Positions 9,340 through 19,180 of a stretch of DNA of 64,000 nucleotides are shown here, one piece after another. The notes beneath the pieces were generated by a model. The model saw nothing but the letters and a program-made list of their open reading frames with translations, was not told where the DNA came from and searched no databases. Position 1 is the first letter of the stretch; each line of letters begins with the position of its first letter. Source of the stretch: Effrenium voratum (lineage: Eukaryota > Sar > Dinophyceae > Suessiales > Symbiodiniaceae); contig CAUJNA010001489.1 of the NCBI GenBank assembly GCA_963377175.1, positions 1-64,000 on the forward strand, in the 5' to 3' direction. Both the position numbers and the translations under genes were made by a program.

Positions 9340-10250
9340 CACAGGCCGCCTACGAAGCATCGCTGCGAGCGTTCACCCTGTCAACGCTTGCCCAGTACTT
9401 TAGGTGCATTCGTGTTTTCCTGGCATTTGTGCACTCCGAGTCTGTCGGTTGGAGAACTCAAGCTGGTGCACCTAGTTGACCTTATGCACACGTGTGAAAG
9501 TTCCCACGATGAAGGCCGCCAGAGCGTTCGCATCGCCCCTCGATCATTGCTCACGGCCTGGTTGGGCCGTGTCGGCCAAATCCATTCGTTGACCACACTG
9601 CTGACCAACCCGCTTGCCAGGGCATTGGCAGCCCCGCGCCATCCGCAGGAGCGCAGGGAAGCCTTGCCCTTGCCGCTAGGAGTGATAGCATCATGGGAAA
9701 GAAACATATGCTCCGAGGACTGCTCCCCAAACCTTCGCGTGGCATTGGGTTCTTTTCTTTTGGCTGCACATACCAGCTTGCGCTTCGGAGACATCCAACG
9801 CATTAAGGTTGACCAACTCAGCTTGACGTCGCACGCTCTGCGTGGTTTCATCCTGCCTGCCTTCGCGCGAGTGGAAGACACTTCACACCCGACTTTTGCA
9901 GGCCCGATGGCGCACACGCAAGCACAGCAGCCTTGGCTGCCTCAACCTTCTTCGCGGCTTAACCCCGAGGAAGCACGGGCGTATACCTTGCATAGCCTAA
10001 AGGTTGCATTGCTTAGTGCATCCGCACAATTGCGCTTGCCCGAAGAGTCGCGATGACACCATCGCACAGCTCTACAGCAGAGATGAAACTATCGAGAGCA
10101 TTTTGGGTCCAGACGCAAGTCGCGTCCGCACTCATCCGGGGCTGGCGCCCAACTCGACCACAGACGCGTGGCGGCCAGCGCCCGGTCTTCGAGCCGATCT
10201 TCAGCGTACAGGCAGGCCCAGTGCCGGACAGCATCGCGTTGCACTCACTG
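9340..10250 (+). pseudogene. Tyrosine recombinase (DIRS-/Crypton-like), frameshifted
   Basis: Site-specific recombinase remnant, expected to integrate a circular intermediate. A first frame holds a SAM-like arm (LSTLAQYFRCIRVFLAFVHS). A frameshift near 9450-9470 leads into the catalytic domain: HTSLRFGDIQR with the first Arg at 9781, and YTLHSLKVALLSASAQL with the His-x-x-Lys box at 9991-10002. After LPEESR comes a TGA (10054-10056), then HHR and, in another frame, QLYSRDETIE with the nucleophilic Tyr at 10073-10075. A third frame near 10095 continues WVQTQVASALIRGWRPTRPQ and RGGQRP. The usual GHH box before the Tyr is damaged, apparently by a few lost bases. Most tyrosine recombinases have HxxR; Lys here may be a family trait. 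The GWRPxRPxxRGG tail is one I associate with dinoflagellate elements (recalled). Confidence 0.75.
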
Positions 10251-11300
10251 CCCGCAGCACTTCAAATGTTCGCGTATGCGCGGGAACAACAAGCACAGGC
10301 ATGCTCTGCAGACCCAGAAGCGTGGGCGGTACAAAGCGGCGAGGAGGATGGATGCGAGGCAGTGCGCATCGTCCTCTTCCACAGTGTGCCTGATCCAGGT
10401 ACAGCTCCTACGAGAACATCTTTCTCACGTTTTGCACCGCATGTGGTTTGGGCGTCACAGCCCCTGTGCGCTGCGTAGACTACCTAGGCCAGGACCATCT
10501 GTGCAAGCATAAGGCTTGCCGACACGCTTTTTTTCTGATGCAGTACTAAGACCAGCCGCGGCGCTTGCTGACAAGTTATAGCAGTTAGCAAGTAGGGCGG
10601 CAAGCGCTCGGCAAGTGCTCGGCAACTAGCTCAACTCGGGCATAGTCATTTCCAACACTGGCGGGGACATATAATTGTTTATTGGACTTGTTATTTGTTT
10701 TTCACATCTAGATATAAGTTTCGATAGTGGATTTTTAAGTCAAAGTTAAGTGAGTGTAGCTCTTGATAAGTTTTGCTACTTTTTATAACATTTTCTTGTT
10801 TTTTTCGCGACGGTTTTCGTTGATCGCCACGTAAGCTGTGCTTTGCAAACTCGACATGTTTTGGTAGCAATCTGCTGAGAGCTTTGTGCAACATCGGTGC
10901 AGCCAGCGTTGGCCTCGGCTGCGGTTTTGTGAGAGGATTACTGAGAGCTTGAGCTATATTAGGATCAAGTGCATACGCGGGGCCGCCATGTCATGGCGCC
11001 TAATTTGGCACCAAGACCCGATCTGCGCGGTTTGCTACGGCTGGAAAATTGAAAGCTATCTGATGGGCAAAGACGCGTCAGCTTTGCAGCAAGCAGCCAA
11101 GGACTGCAAGTGCGATCTGGGAGCGGTGGTGCCATTTTTGAGGCGGCGCCGGCAACGCCGCCTCCTAAGTCCAAACAAAGGCTTTCGCCCGTCATAAGGC
11201 AAGCGCGCATCCGCGAGGAAACAAATGCTGTGGCGGCTTCGTTGTTGTTTGGCGACAATGTAAAAAACGCGGCTCAAATGAAAGGATCCCCTGTCTCATC
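10251..11300. other. Recombinase flank grading into AT-richer DNA
   Basis: The first 230 bp may continue the recombinase C-terminal extension in frame (Ala/Gln-rich). From about 10,640 the sequence becomes AT-rich with no motif. A 103-residue frame at 10886-11197 has no recognisable feature. Confidence 0.4.
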
Positions 11301-11800
11301 ACGGGGGTTTTGTTTGGAGAGTTTTGAGGGGGTGAGAGCTTATGAGAGTTTTCAGGGTTTGAGAGTTGATGAGAACCTGGAACGTCTTGAGAGTTTAAGA
11401 GTTTCGAAAGTTCTGAGGGGGTGAGAGTTTATGAGAGTTTTGCATGGTGTGTGACTCGAGCATCAGTGATTATGCAAGCAAAGGCGCTGGCCAGTCAAAT
11501 TCAGAAACTCTCAAACTCTCCAAACTCTCAAGAAACATTTGCTTGGTGTGTGACTCGAGCATCGGTGAAATCTGCAAGCAAAGAAGCTGCCCAGTCAAAT
11601 TCAGAAACTCTCAAACACTCCAAGCTCGAGCAGGAACATTTGAATGACATCATGTGTGACTCAAGAGTGGTGAGAGCTTGATGTGTGTAGCTGAGAGACA
11701 GTGTTGAACCAGAGCTTGTGCACAACTCATTTGAGAGCTGCAGGGGTTCAGATTTGAGAGTTTGAGAGTTTTGGCCTGAAGGGTTTGAGGGGGGATCCAT
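11301..11800. repeat. GAGAGTTT-based degenerate repeats with an internal duplication
   Basis: GAGAGTTT/GAGAGTTTTGAG words recur from 11317 to 11430 and again at 11754-11790. Between them, two units starting near 11440 and 11545 share GTGTGACTCGAGCATC followed by CAGTCAAATTCAGAAACTC, which makes a roughly 105-bp direct duplication. The complementary words AAACTCTCAA also occur, so the stretch contains local inverted repeats. Confidence 0.8.
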
Positions 11801-11825
11801 TGGTATTGAAATACTGACTTGCTAA

Positions 11826-12162
11826 CGGTACGAACAAATTCAGAAAAAATCTGAGTAAATTCAAAAAACTCTGAATTTGAGGCTTGCCCAGTACTTGCTT
11901 CCATTTGCTGAGTTCAGAAAATTCTGAGTAAATTCAGAAAATTCTGAATAAATTCAAAAAAATGTGAATTTGAGGCTTGCCCAGTACTTGTTTCCATTTG
12001 CTGAGTTCAGAAAAATTCTGAATAAATTCAGAAAAATTCTGAATAAATTCAGAAAAATTCTGAATAAATGCAAAAAATCTGAATTTGAGGCTTGCCCAGT
12101 ACTTGTTTCCATTTGCTGAATTCAGAAAATTTGTGAAGAAATTCAGAAAATTCTGAAACGGG
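11826..12162. repeat. Tandem array of 93-115-bp units
   Basis: The block GAGGCTTGCCCAGTACTTG recurs at 11879, 11972 and 12087, each followed by TTCCATTTGCTGA. The blocks are separated by variable numbers of AAATTCAGAAAATTCTGAAT words. Unit length varies because the inner 17-20-bp word expands. TTCAGAA/TTCTGAA pairs give local dyad symmetry. Confidence 0.9.
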
Positions 12163-12670
12163 GCCCGCTGAAAATGTGTCAGCCCAGATTTTGACTGCCT
12201 TCACTTGTCTCCAACCCTTGGGCTCTGGGAGCCGGGGCAGCCGCTGCTGCTGGCGTCTGAATGCATCATGCTTGAAGCATTTCGTCGCCGAGGCGAAGTG
12301 ATTGAATGTCTAGGTGCGGTTTTTCGACGCGTGGTTCAAGAGATGCCCGGCGTGCTTTCTTTTGAGCCCACAAGCTGTACGGCGTGGCGTCAGCTGATCT
12401 CCTGTAAATGGCTTTGCCCTGCCTATTGGAGAGAGGTGGATGGCAACTTGCTCGTGTTGGTTTGACGGACTCGACGATGGCTGTCTTGAAAAAATTGTGC
12501 GGCTGGCGAGTTTCGGAGAGTTTCGACAGCGTGGAGAGTCTTGAGCGGCTAGAGAGTTTTGATAGCGTTCATTGACAAGATCCTTGAAAGATTTGACTCT
12601 TTTTCGTCCGCTTTCGTATCTAGGCACTGCTTGTTTTCTGCAATTATGTGCTGACCACAACGTGTGATTT
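12163..12670. other. No gene recognised
   Basis: An 86-residue plus-strand frame (12205-12465) has moderately protein-like composition (LEAFRRRGEVIECLGAVF) but no motif or supporting context. The remainder again carries GAGAGTTT words near 12515-12560, linking it to the repeat at 11301. Confidence 0.35.
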
Positions 12671-12673
12671 TTG

Positions 12674-12762
12674 CTCTTTTCTAACTTTTTCTAACTTGTT
12701 GTAACTTTTTGTAAGTTTTTATAACTTTTTCCAAGTTTTTCTAACTTTTTGTATCTTTTTTT
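12674..12762. repeat. Degenerate 11-bp tandem repeat (CTAACTTTTTN)
   Basis: About eight head-to-tail variants of CTAACTTTTT/GTAACTTTTT spaced 10-12 bp apart, ending in a T-run at 12752-12759. Confidence 0.85.
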
Positions 12763-13209
12763 GCGAACTTACTACCTGCGGATAACTGTTTGTATCTGTT
12801 GCGAAGTTAGTTATAAGTAGATGCAAGTTCCGTTAAATTTGTGTAACCTCTGTATCTTGTCTTTAACTCCTGCGGCTGGTCTTAGTAACACAGGGTTCGC
12901 ACAGCCCGCGCCTCATCGTCCTGTGATTTGTTGCCGAACCTGCCTGGAGGCCAGCACGCACACATCACGACGCGGGCATCGCCCGGCAAAGAACCTACTA
13001 GCGGCCGGACCCTCAGTTTGTGAATTTGCACATGCTTCTCACCCGCTGTTCGTTCATGATCATGTCCACCGATAGTCCCTTTTTTGTGCTTGGTACAGGT
13101 TGCCCAGCAAGCCCCCAATCATGGCAGACACAGGCGAGCCGTCCAACGCAAAAGTCCCTGACATCCTTAATGAGCACTACCAGCGGCCCGAATCCGGAAA
13201 GCACTGGAC

Positions 13210-13620
13210 ATGGCAAAATCCATTTCTTCGCAAGACGTATGGTCCAGCACGCCTTCCCACAGTGTAGGACAACCCTGGCCGGCCCCTGCCGAAGCGCGTG
13301 CATCGCCGGCCATCGCTTGGGCAGAACACTTGCCGCCCAAGCTCACGCCGGACCTGGTTCAAGACCTGGTGGACAAATTGCAGAAGAACTATCCGGGGGA
13401 GCTGTTGGGTCCAGACAGCATGCCGAGCATCCGACTGCTTAGCATGGTATATGAAATGACCAAAGCTAAGCGTTTCAAAAGGATCCCATGGCAGCTGCGG
13501 CTTTCGTCTTGCCAGTACCAAGAAGCGGTGGAAGCACGCACACACGAATGCGATGCAAAGTCAGCAGCGAGGGTTTTTGCAGCTCTCGCACTTCTGGTCC
13601 CTGCCTTAACCTTACTTTAA
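13210..13620 (+). CDS. Putative DIRS-like element ORF fragment, 136 residues
   Basis: The open frame contains PPKLTPDLVQDLVDKLQKNY, then YPGELLGPDSMPSIRLLSMV, then KRIPWQLRLSSCQYQEAVE. A YPGE.L....MPS.RLL..V block followed by a W/IPW..RLS block is, from memory, part of dinoflagellate YR-retroelement polyproteins, where it precedes the RT region. The function of the block is not known to me. GC3 is high and the conserved part ends near residue 110; the last residues may be read-through. The start codon is arbitrary because the element is clearly fragmentary. A search of dinoflagellate proteins with residues 45-110 would confirm or refute the family. Confidence 0.5.
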   Translation: MAKSISSQDVWSSTPSHSVGQPWPAPAEARASPAIAWAEHLPPKLTPDLVQDLVDKLQKNYPGELLGPDSMPSIRLLSMVYEMTKAKRFKRIPWQLRLSSCQYQEAVEARTHECDAKSAARVFAALALLVPALTLL

Positions 13621-13844
13621 ACGAGCACTGTGTGATCAAGGCTGCGGCCAGTACTCTGCGGTCCAGTACTCTGCTGTCAGAGTACTCAGGTATTGACCTG
13701 AGCTATTTCGGATGCCTGCAATGCTCGGGTGCCTGGTGGCATGAGAGCACCGGGCGGGTAGGTGGGATGGTGGCATGCGGAGCGCCACGATTTTGCCAGC
13801 AACAAGTCATGCTGGCAGGTGTCAACCCAAGCCAGGTGCCCATT
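13621..13844. other. Spacer before LINE 3' fragment
   Basis: No motif. Contains a short direct repeat CCAGTACTCTGC at about 13650 and 13662. The LINE homology begins abruptly near 13845. Confidence 0.4.
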
Positions 13845-14171
13845 GAAAGCCGGAAACGGGCGACGTACCCTGAGTTGCTCGCTCAGGCGCCGGCCAGCAG
13901 CCCAAGGGTGGCAGCGGCGCTGGTGGGCGCAGCTTTCCGTTGCGGTGCAGCAGGCCGTTGGGTCCACGGGCCGCGCATGGCCGGCAGCGCCTCAGGGCCC
14001 CGGCCTGCCCGAGCCGCCGCTGGAGCACGTGCTCAGGCTCGCCGCGGATGCGGGCGCGAGCCGCCTTCCCTTGCGCGGCTGAGCTGCTTGCCTCGCACTC
14101 GGCGCGGGTGCTGGTCTGTTCCAGCCGGCGTTTCACTTGCGATGCTTGGAAAAAGGCGCGCGAAAAAAAAA
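13845..14171 (+). pseudogene. LINE 3' fragment with A9 tail
   Basis: Frames give SRKRATYPELL (intact copy RRKRETTYPELL) and then, after a deletion and frame change, WAQLSVAVQQAVGST and EPPLEHVL..AA..ASRLPLRG. The intact copy ends with ASRLPLRAG. The 3' UTR closes with TTGGAAAAAGGCGCGCG followed by A9 at 14163-14171, the same terminus as the copy ending at 7286. This copy is more decayed and its A tail is shorter. Confidence 0.8.
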
Positions 14172-14485
14172 TATGCAGACACTGGAAATTGTCTGGCTCC
14201 AGCCATGCCATGCTGGAGGGTGGCTCCTCGCCACGCCGCACTGCGCGGTTACTGCTTTGAACAGTTCTCGGCTGCGCCTATGGATCTCGCCGCGTTCTGT
14301 AACTAGTGCTTGTTCGCTAGGCGACAAGTTTGGCACTGCTTGCATGCATGCGGGTGTGCGTAGGGCTTTGGGGCCACCAGGCCTCAGCTTGAGGCGACTG
14401 TATTGTTTACATGGCGGTGCTAAGGTGGGTAAGCTCACGATGCCAGACCAACATATGCGAAGCAAGAGTTCGAACCACGCATCGT
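14172..14485. other. Spacer between LINE tail and gag-like ORF
   Basis: Starts directly after the A9 tail. No motif supports a gene. The sequence may be host or 3' element DNA of the minus-strand gag-like ORF. Confidence 0.4.
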
Positions 14486-15274
14486 TTAAGATGTCGTGCT
14501 CAGCGTTTGCGTCCAGATCGAAGGGCTCAATGCCGGCCCTATCTGCTGCGGCTGATATGGGCGCGTGCACGCCTGCGAAGACGCTCCTCTGGTCTGTTGG
14601 CATGCTTGCTTGTCAGGGGGATGTGCTAGGCTGGATGCAGCTGGTGCGGCCGGTGGTGCCCTGTCCGAGGGAGTGGCCGGATCATCCCGCAATTTTCGGT
14701 GTGACATGTGTCGTTTTGGAATCTGCGGCAAATTGGTTTTCCGTTTTCCCTTTCCCTTGCCCTTCTTTTTTGCGGGCTCTGCCTTATGCGGTCTAGGCGC
14801 CTGCCTTTTGGGGAGGCGTGGTTCGGGATGGGGCCTCTTTGCAGGCTGTGCTGTGTGAGGCTGCTTAGCCGGCTTGGGGCGCAGCATCAGCAACGACGGG
14901 ATCTCCATGCGACCATGCGTAAGTTCATGGAAGGCGTCATCCATTGACCATGTGCGATTCATCAGGTCGATAAGCGTGCTCCAGATTTGCCTATCGGCAT
15001 GCAGGAGTTCGGAGGTTGTCACCGTAAGCGAGAGTGCCGCATCTGGTTGTGTGAGACACATGCCGGCGACTTGCTGATCCAGGGCTTTGGCATTTAGAAG
15101 ACGCACTGCCTGGCAGAGGGCCAGCGCATTGCGGAACACTGTTTGAATGCGATGCAACCAGCTCGCGGTGAGGGGTCTGCCGTCCACGCTGATTTCTGGC
15201 GTGTCGTCGAAGAAAGCCTGAGCGAGCAGCTGTGCTTCGGTGCGGAGCTTTGTCAGGGCCGGCCTGCATTCCAC
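14486..15274 (-). CDS. Gag-like protein of a DIRS-like retroelement, 262 residues
   Basis: Minus-strand frame with a helical-looking N-terminal half (for example HRIQTVFRNALALCQAVRLL, residues 41-60). WSTLIDLMNRTWSMDDAFHE and LTHGRMEIPSLLMLRP follow (98-132). Next come a Pro/Lys-rich linker and a strongly basic run KKKGKGKGKRK (169-179). A W..L......S.d.A..E.T..R......L..RP segment followed by a KGKGK tract is an arrangement I recall from dinoflagellate retroelement gag-like ORFs. The cysteine-rich finger expected after the basic run is not seen, and the C-terminal third has low complexity, so the frame may be damaged past residue 180. Nucleic-acid binding is inferred from the basic run only. 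The first Met at 15274 is assumed. Confidence 0.55.
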   Translation of the reverse strand: MECRPALTKLRTEAQLLAQAFFDDTPEISVDGRPLTASWLHRIQTVFRNALALCQAVRLLNAKALDQQVAGMCLTQPDAALSLTVTTSELLHADRQIWSTLIDLMNRTWSMDDAFHELTHGRMEIPSLLMLRPKPAKQPHTAQPAKRPHPEPRLPKRQAPRPHKAEPAKKKGKGKGKRKTNLPQIPKRHMSHRKLRDDPATPSDRAPPAAPAASSLAHPPDKQACQQTRGASSQACTRPYQPQQIGPALSPSIWTQTLSTTS

Positions 15275-15479
15275 CGCAGATCACTCTATACTTTCACCCG
15301 ACCACCCACTCCGCCAAGTGTCCCACAAGTGGCTGAGGTGGCTGCATGCGTCTGTCGGGAAATCCAGCACCTCCTCTTTCCGCACAAGCCGCATGCATTG
15401 CATTCCGCGCCATGAACATGCCGTGCCCTGCAAGCACGCCTTAGCCTCCACAGCCAATGGCCCAGATATCAAGCTGCTG

Positions 15480-15835
15480 CCTCTGCTTTCTGTTCTGAAG
15501 CGGTCCCTACTGGGCCCTCTCCAAGCTGCCCAGGAGCATGCAGTGGCCACCAAAAGAGCCGTCGGAAACACCGAGCGAACTCCTCGAATGTATGGGCAAT
15601 ATTGGAAAGCCGCAGAGGCACACAGACATGTCTGTCGAACAAGCGCGACAGCATTGGCACAAAGGCATCGCGATCGGCAAGTTAAATGTCGTGCATGCAG
15701 AAGGCAAAGAACCACGCCTGGTTCTTGGACAGCACGGTGTGTGGGGTAAACCCTAAATGCAACATACCAGAACGCGTAAGCCTGCCCATGGTTTCAGATG
15801 TACGCCTCGCATTCCTGCCTGAAGACACGCGTGCT
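15480..15835 (+). pseudogene. DIRS-like reverse transcriptase N-terminal fragment
   Basis: One frame reads MSVEQARQHWHKGIAIGKLN then VVHAEGKEPRLVL. After a single-base shift near 15724-15726 the next frame continues DSTVCGVNPKCNIPERV then SLPMVSDVRLAF. The GKLN.V...GK.PRLV.DST.CG.N..C.IPERV block is one I associate with the fingers/motif-1 part of dinoflagellate DIRS-like RTs (recalled). No catalytic YxDD is present because the homology stops near 15835. The fragment lies divergently from the gag-like ORF at 14486-15274, which is not the order of an intact element, so either an inversion or two separate insertions is required. Confidence 0.55.
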
Positions 15836-18300
15836 TCCTTTATAGGAGCAAGCTTCGGCTTGGGGTTTGAGGTTCCCCCGTGTTTTAATCCCGTTCGAAT
15901 CTTCAGCCGCGTTGCCGTTTATGCTTCAAGCCATTTCGAGGGACGTGGTTAGAGGGTTCGATCCCTCTTTCTGTTTTGTGAGTTGAAAAATCCCTACCAT
16001 CCCTACCTCTGCGGACTGTGTCGCACTTTCTCTACCGGAGCGTCGGTGGGATCTTAAGTGGACTCCTCCGTTGCGGGTTTTGCCTCATCCCATGCAAGAT
16101 CCTATGTTGCAGGGAGTGCTGTCTCTCCCTGCTAGCGCGGAACATGGTCCTCGAGTGTTTGAGGAAGTCTAGTCCCTGGACGCCCTTTCTTCTTTCTTTC
16201 CCGTCGTAGCAAATGCTTCCCATCAGAACCCTACACGGCGCCCGAAACTGCATGGCTTTCCGGCGGCCCGCCCGCCTCAGCTTTGCGCTCCTGAATTTCT
16301 CAGGCTCCAGTGCTAGCCTTGGCTTATGCGCCAGTTGCTTTCAAATGGTGAAACAATGATTCACGATCAGCACGCTGCGAGCTCTGCTCTGTGTGAACCA
16401 CATATCCTCATTCCTTGTAGCAGTGGCCTTCTGCCTGCAAAACACGTCAAATTTGGTAGTTCTTGGGCGCCCTCATGCCGACGCGACTCCAGTTCAGTCC
16501 GCGTGAGATCAGTTTCGCGCCCACGGTCAGCCGGCAAACGGCCGAGTCCGGGGCGTGGGCGGAGGCTGTTCAGGAAGCATGCTCTCCCTTTCAATTTGCT
16601 TTGTCCACACACACGGTCCGGCTGGGAGAGTGTTGTTCACTTGCTGACTGCCCTCGAACTTGATCCTGACAGCGAAAAAACAACGGGGATTGTAAGGCGC
16701 AGTGCGCTCATCGAACCTGCAGTTGAAGTGCATCCAGCCCTTTCGCGAGCTGCAGCGGTCACAGCCCTGTCTCCATGACGGTCGGCACCAAGATGCATCA
16801 AAGTTCTGAGTCGAAAACGAACGGGGTGCATCCACAGAGCTCTCCTGCAAAAAAAGGCGTCTCTGCGTCCGTGGGGCACGCTGTGGCAGGGGCTTGCGTG
16901 CAAGGGTCTACGTGCGAGCTTGCAAGAGTCGCGCCATGCTTCATAAATTTCAGAACCCATCTTGGCTGCCAGCGGCTGTCGCTTCGGGGGGGGGGTTGGT
17001 GCCTTGGACACCGTGGGCCGCTATGCTGCAGGGGCTTCTCCGGACCTAACGGCGCGAGCCAGCGCCGTCGGCGCGCATGTTGTATTCGGAGTTCTCCGAA
17101 TTTCTGCGGCGTGGAACGGAGGGAGCTGCGCTCTCACTCCCCGGGCTTCCTTGATCAGACTGAGTGGGCTGGCTAGGGGAAAAGGGCGCCGAGGAAGACC
17201 ACATCTTTGTGTGTGCCTGCAGACAGCGCATCATACAATCTCAACGCCTAGATTGTTGGTTTCATGGCGCTTCAGGAGATTTCAGCTCCCTCACTTCAAA
17301 TGAGGTCCGCACTTAAAAAAAACGGGTTGGATGTGTTTCGGCCTTGGCTCAAGCGCTCAAAGTTGGTGCGCCCAGAATTTCTTGCCAAAACTCGAGCGAT
17401 GGCCGGCCTTGCGTCCCCAACTTTTTTCTTCGATTGGAAGGACTCTTTGGCTTCAGCCGCTGCCCCAGCTGCGGAGTGGGGCTTCGTGACAAGTGTACGC
17501 CGCAAGCCATCCAACCGGCAAGTGCTATGTAATTTGCTGCCCTTAGAGGCGTTCTTTTTCGGAGAGGAGGAGATTCAGCTAAGAGGGGTTCCTCATCTAA
17601 GAAGAAATTGCGCAGCCCCCAAGATGGACCAGATCCTTGGATGCAAAAAAACAAGTTTCCATCAACACCCACACAAAAGAAGGTTGTTGACCTTTCGAAA
17701 CTGACCTGAAGCCCTCAAAACAGCACGAAGCCTTTTTTTTTAAACTTCCTCCTCTTTTTCAGCAACGTAGACACGACTTAGGTGAAAAACACCTTTATCC
17801 ACGTGAGCGAGGATGCGGAGCTCGATGCAACGGATGCTCGGAATGTGTGCGTGTGTGTCTGCTGTCGAAGTGACTTGTTCCTAGCGGGGAGAATTCCATC
17901 CCAAAAGTCTCTTGGAGGGGTTTCATTTTGTTTCAACAGCGACCTAAAGGGTGGCTTGCGAGGAAGCCTGTGCAAATCAACGACCCAAAGGGTGCCATTC
18001 TTTTTGGTGGCGGGTCTGGGAAGAGAACGCGTTTGATCAATAGATGTGTTTTTTTTGGCTTTTGTCTAGGCGTGCCATTTTGAAAGGGGAATCCTTCACT
18101 CCCGGGGCAAGGCTCATTTTGCTGGATTTCTAGCAAGCTCATTTGGCACAAGCTCACCCAGGATGATGGCCAGAAGGTATTTGGGATTGTTTTGTTGAGA
18201 GCAACGTTTTTTCTTCTTCTTTTTTTCTTTCTGTTTTTTGCGGGTTCTAAGTTCTAAGTAGGAACCAAAATCAACAACACATCATTTTTTGAGGGTCCCC
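15836..18300. other. Transition zone; no gene confirmed
   Basis: GC content falls through this stretch. Open frames exist on both strands, with one protein-like run near 16986-17140 (+; LDTVGRYAAGASPDLTARAS) that lacks a recognisable family or clear splice borders. GAGGGTTCGATCCCTC at 15953-15968 resembles a tRNA T-arm but has no matching A box or acceptor stem. Several T-runs appear from 17730 onward. Confidence 0.35.
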
Positions 18301-18889
18301 TTAAACATGTACATGTCCATATGACATTTGGGAAGGTTGTGGTTGCAAAGTTTGGATGGCTCGGACCTCGTCGCCGCGTTTGGGTCGCGAGCCTGGCGCT
18401 CACGTCCCTGCGGATAGGTTCGCTAAATGGCATTGGGCCATGTCGTTCCAGGAGAAACCCACCCCGCAGCTCCAAAACAGATTTTGCAGTAGCCGTGGGA
18501 ATCCCACTCCACGTGTGGTAAGGAGACGTCCCATTCTCCAATTCCCCCCCCTTTGTCTAATGACCAAGGCCCTCTCGTTGTTTTTTTCTTCTTCTTTTTC
18601 TGATTCGCAATTTCAACACCGCCTTTTGCATTGGGCCTTTGGCGAGTCATCGTTGCCACGACCCGAATGGCCTTTCGGGATGCAGGACATTTCAGTAATC
18701 CGAGCCAAGGAATGGTGGGGCCTAAAGCGCACAAACTCATCTCCCGGTTTGCTGGAAAGCGCCAAAGAGGCTGGGAGGGTCGTCTCGAAATGGTGGGCCC
18801 CCCAACTGGTTGCTAAAAGGGGAGCCCAAAAGAAACCACACATTTTTCCGACACCCCATTTGAGAAACGCCCACATCAAACGGCATTTG

Positions 18890-19147
18890 CATAGAATTGT
18901 TCAATGCTTTTTACATATGGATATAGACTTTTGTTTTATGTAAGTAATTTCAATTTATGAGAAACAACAACCAAACAACAAAAGCAACTTCCGCAGCTCT
19001 GGTACATAGTTGCCTCACCACGCTTTTCCCCCGGCAGCGTCGCTGAGTCTCTGCCCAGAGTGATTTGCAGCAGCTTTTAGGGAGGGTTCCAAGGGGGGGG
19101 GAATAATTTTGGGTGGGGGCATGTGTATGTGTATATATATAGATGTG

Positions 19148-19180
<33 letters not shown>

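Noticed and set aside
15953..15968. tRNA gene (T-arm-like GAGGGTTCGATCCCTC)
   Set aside because: No A box, anticodon arm or acceptor stem fits at the right spacing.
17338..17354. Plus-strand TTGGCTCAAG as a truncated spliced leader
   Set aside because: Only the last 10 bases match, and no mRNA-like copy follows.
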